6,338 nucleotides of DNA. It comes from Nitrosopumilaceae archaeon (GTDB taxonomy: Archaea; Thermoproteota; Nitrososphaeria; Nitrososphaerales; Nitrosopumilaceae). The translations under genes and the position numbers were made by a program. This document shows positions 5,334-6,338 of the stretch, piece after piece; the stretch's first letter is position 1, and the number at the start of each line of letters is the position of its first letter. Location of the stretch: NCBI GenBank assembly GCA_007571225.1, contig RKRU01000085.1, positions 1 to 6,338 on the forward strand, in the 5' to 3' direction. The notes beneath the pieces are model-generated. The model was given only the letters and a program-made list of their open reading frames with translations, made no database searches and was not told where the DNA came from.

Positions 5334-5604
5334 CTATCTGCGGCAGTACTCGCCTTCTGCATCCCTGTACGTGATGTGGCATCCCTCTGGATTTCTTCTT
5401 GATTTTTTGGCATTCAGCGCGTTTTGGTATGCGTCAAAGTGCTCTATCAGGTACAGCTCACCCCTTGGATTGGTAAAGTAATCGATTCCAACTAGGTTGA
5501 ATCCTGTGTCGGGCGTGATTTTTTCCCACTCTTCTGCAGGCCGCTGATCTTCGTCCGTACCGTTGTTGTGGTGGGTCAGCGTACGCCGCCTGCCGCATAC
5601 TCAT
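5334..5604 (-). pseudogene. Small ORF directly downstream of TBP, lacking a normal start (probably frameshifted)
   Basis: On the minus strand, after the TBP stop (TGA 5603-5601) and in the same frame, 88 codons run without a stop to TAG at 5336-5334. From about 5579 the translation looks like a real protein: THHNNGTDEDQRPAEEWEK, then TGFNLVGIDYFTNPRGELYL, IEHFDAYQNALNAKK and a Cys-containing end GCHITYRDAEGEYCRR. No ATG, GTG or TTG opens this frame; CTG at 5579 is the only near-start, preceded by AGGCGG. An ATG at 5604 overlaps the TBP stop (ATGA) and reads MSMRQAAYADPP in another frame. One indel at about 5565-5585 would join that start to the protein-like frame, giving about 89 residues coupled to TBP. 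I do not recognise the family. Codon use (AGA/AGG, ATA) is like the neighbours. It may be a sequencing error, recent decay or recoding. Confidence 0.55.
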
Positions 5605-6164
5605 CGATCATAGATCATCAGGCTCTTCTCTTCGAGAAGCGCGTGCAGGTTGTGGACTGAACGATATACGTCAGTCTCGCGCTTGGCCCCTGTGCATACC
5701 AGCTTGCCTGACGCGAAGAGAAGTATCACCGTTTTTGGATGCAACATCCTGTGTATGAGTCCAGGGAACTGCTCTGGTTCGTACATGCTTCTAGGAAGAG
5801 TTCTTGCGGCCTTTTCCAGATGGATCTTTCCGCCCAAGTTGATCGCGGCCACTATATTCTGAACGGTAATTATGGCATCATTATTTATCTTGATCCTGCC
5901 CTTCCTGAGTCTCTGTACCACGGTATTAACTGCCTTTATTGCCATCTCTTCTGACTTTGCCCCCGTACAGACCATCTTTCCGGTCCTGAATATCAACGTG
6001 GCCGTTCTGGGATTGCTCAGCCTAAAGACTAGTCCGGGGAACTGCTCGGGATGATATTCCGTATCTGGAAACCTCTTTGTTATCTCGTTGAGATCGATCT
6101 TCTGCTCCACTGATGCAGACGCAACAACATTTTCAATACTAACAACCGGCTTTGTTTGGGGCAT
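5601..6164 (-). CDS. tbp: TATA-binding protein (TBP), general transcription factor
   Basis: Binds the TATA box and recruits TFB and RNA polymerase to archaeal promoters. The 187-residue product from the ATG at 6164 (MPQTKPVVSIENVV) has the normal archaeal TBP length and two direct repeats forming the saddle: about 10-86 and 102-178. Paired signatures are EQFPGLVFRL / EQFPGLIHRM and IFRTGKMVCTGAK / LFASGKLVCTGAK. The four DNA-kinking Phe are all present (42, 59, 133, 150). A longer frame starts at 6305, but its extra 47 residues are unlike TBP and include the promoter, so 6164 is the right start. A TATATATA box lies 22-29 bases upstream, implying a leaderless mRNA. The stop codon overlaps an ATG of the broken small ORF downstream (ATGA). 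Confidence 0.97.
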   Translation of the reverse strand: MPQTKPVVSIENVVASASVEQKIDLNEITKRFPDTEYHPEQFPGLVFRLSNPRTATLIFRTGKMVCTGAKSEEMAIKAVNTVVQRLRKGRIKINNDAIITVQNIVAAINLGGKIHLEKAARTLPRSMYEPEQFPGLIHRMLHPKTVILLFASGKLVCTGAKRETDVYRSVHNLHALLEEKSLMIYDR

Positions 6165-6185
6165 GAATTTTGCTTGTGTCGCGGG

Positions 6186-6193
6186 TATATATA
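6186..6193 (-). promoter_or_regulatory. TATA box of the TBP gene
   Basis: TATATATA, an ideal archaeal box, is centred about 26 bases before the TBP ATG at 6164. Transcription should start at or just before the start codon. As a strong TBP-binding site in front of the TBP gene it would allow direct autoregulation, but that is inference. Confidence 0.85.
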
Positions 6194-6215
6194 CTAGCAA
6201 CTTTTGGGCGGGTAA

Positions 6216-6226
6216 GAGATTATCTC
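6216..6226. promoter_or_regulatory. 11-bp palindrome GAGAT-T-ATCTC upstream of the TBP promoter
   Basis: A perfect inverted repeat with a one-base centre, about 23 bases upstream of the TBP TATA box (roughly -52 to -62 from the start). The position suits an activator site or an operator for a divergent gene. No second copy was found in the window, so the role is open. Confidence 0.3.
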
Positions 6227-6338
6227 CTTTATGCACTGTATGAGTTCGACGTAAATAATTTGTCAAATTTGTGTTTGGGATCAGTGATTTGGATGTGGGG
6301 GACATAGACGGCTGTTGGGTGCCTGTAATGGTCCTATG
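6227..6338. other. Right-edge stretch, possibly the start of a divergent gene
   Basis: No complete gene. On the plus strand an open frame runs to the edge, with GTG at 6271 reading VFGISDLDVGDIDGCWVP. This is protein-like but only about 22 codons are visible. AAATAAT at 6253-6259 is too close to that GTG for a leaderless start. The minus strand here also carries the long, TBP-unlike extension of the TBP frame, which I do not accept as coding. Confidence 0.2.

Noticed and set aside
4659..5382. Minus-strand ORFs of 164, 69 and 174 codons opposite the membrane protein gene
   Set aside because: Low-complexity or Arg/Cys-rich antisense shadows of a well-supported plus-strand gene. The 174-codon frame also overlaps the protein-like ORF at 5334-5604 in another frame.
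6165..6305. 47-residue N-terminal extension of TBP in the longer open frame
   Set aside because: It is unlike TBP, would make the protein far longer than the family, and contains the ideal TATA box. The start at 6164 matches the family start and leaderless spacing.

Overview
The window looks like a piece of an ammonia-oxidising-type archaeal genome (Nitrososphaerota, formerly Thaumarchaeota). Four things point there: a complete archaeal TATA-binding protein (TBP), archaeal TATA boxes about 25 bases upstream of several starts with leaderless or nearly leaderless genes, the C-terminal 'PSWVKNxAxWWSDG' modules typical of this phylum, and a surface domain ending in the phylum's 'IAGGPxW...GTYT' pattern. 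Base composition looks fairly balanced, well above the low GC of free-living marine Nitrosopumilus. A Cenarchaeum-like or other higher-GC lineage is therefore possible, but this is inference.

Layout, left to right. (1) Positions 1-1278, plus strand: the 3' part of a secreted-type metzincin zinc protease whose reading frame runs off the left edge, ending in two PSWVKN modules. (2) 1525-1764, plus: a stand-alone Lrp/AsnC ligand-binding (RAM) domain with its own TATA box and a possible seven-codon leader ORF. (3) 1944-3299, minus: a solitary beta-class DNA amino-methyltransferase, convergent with the RAM gene. Twin hairpins lie between them. (4) 3318-3590, minus: a small protein-like ORF directly upstream of the methyltransferase, interrupted by an in-frame TGA near its start. 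(5) 3749-4090, minus: a divergent P-II family protein. (6) 4091-4476: a region without a convincing gene, holding four tandem 15-bp repeats that could encode VAAKT. (7) 4477-5307, plus: a single-pass membrane protein with a cytoplasmic N-terminal module and an external beta-sandwich domain. (8) 5334-5604, minus: a second hidden small ORF directly downstream of TBP that lacks a normal start and looks frameshifted. (9) 5601-6164, minus: TBP, with a textbook TATA box.

The genes do not form one pathway. Housekeeping or regulatory genes (TBP, P-II, RAM protein) are mixed with surface or secreted proteins and a solitary DNA methylase. The most useful new observations are the two hidden, protein-like ORFs at 3318-3590 and 5334-5604, the VAAKT repeat tract, the P-II protein lacking key canonical residues, and the possible leader peptide in front of the RAM gene. 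I found no RNA genes, CRISPR arrays, insertion sequences or att sites.
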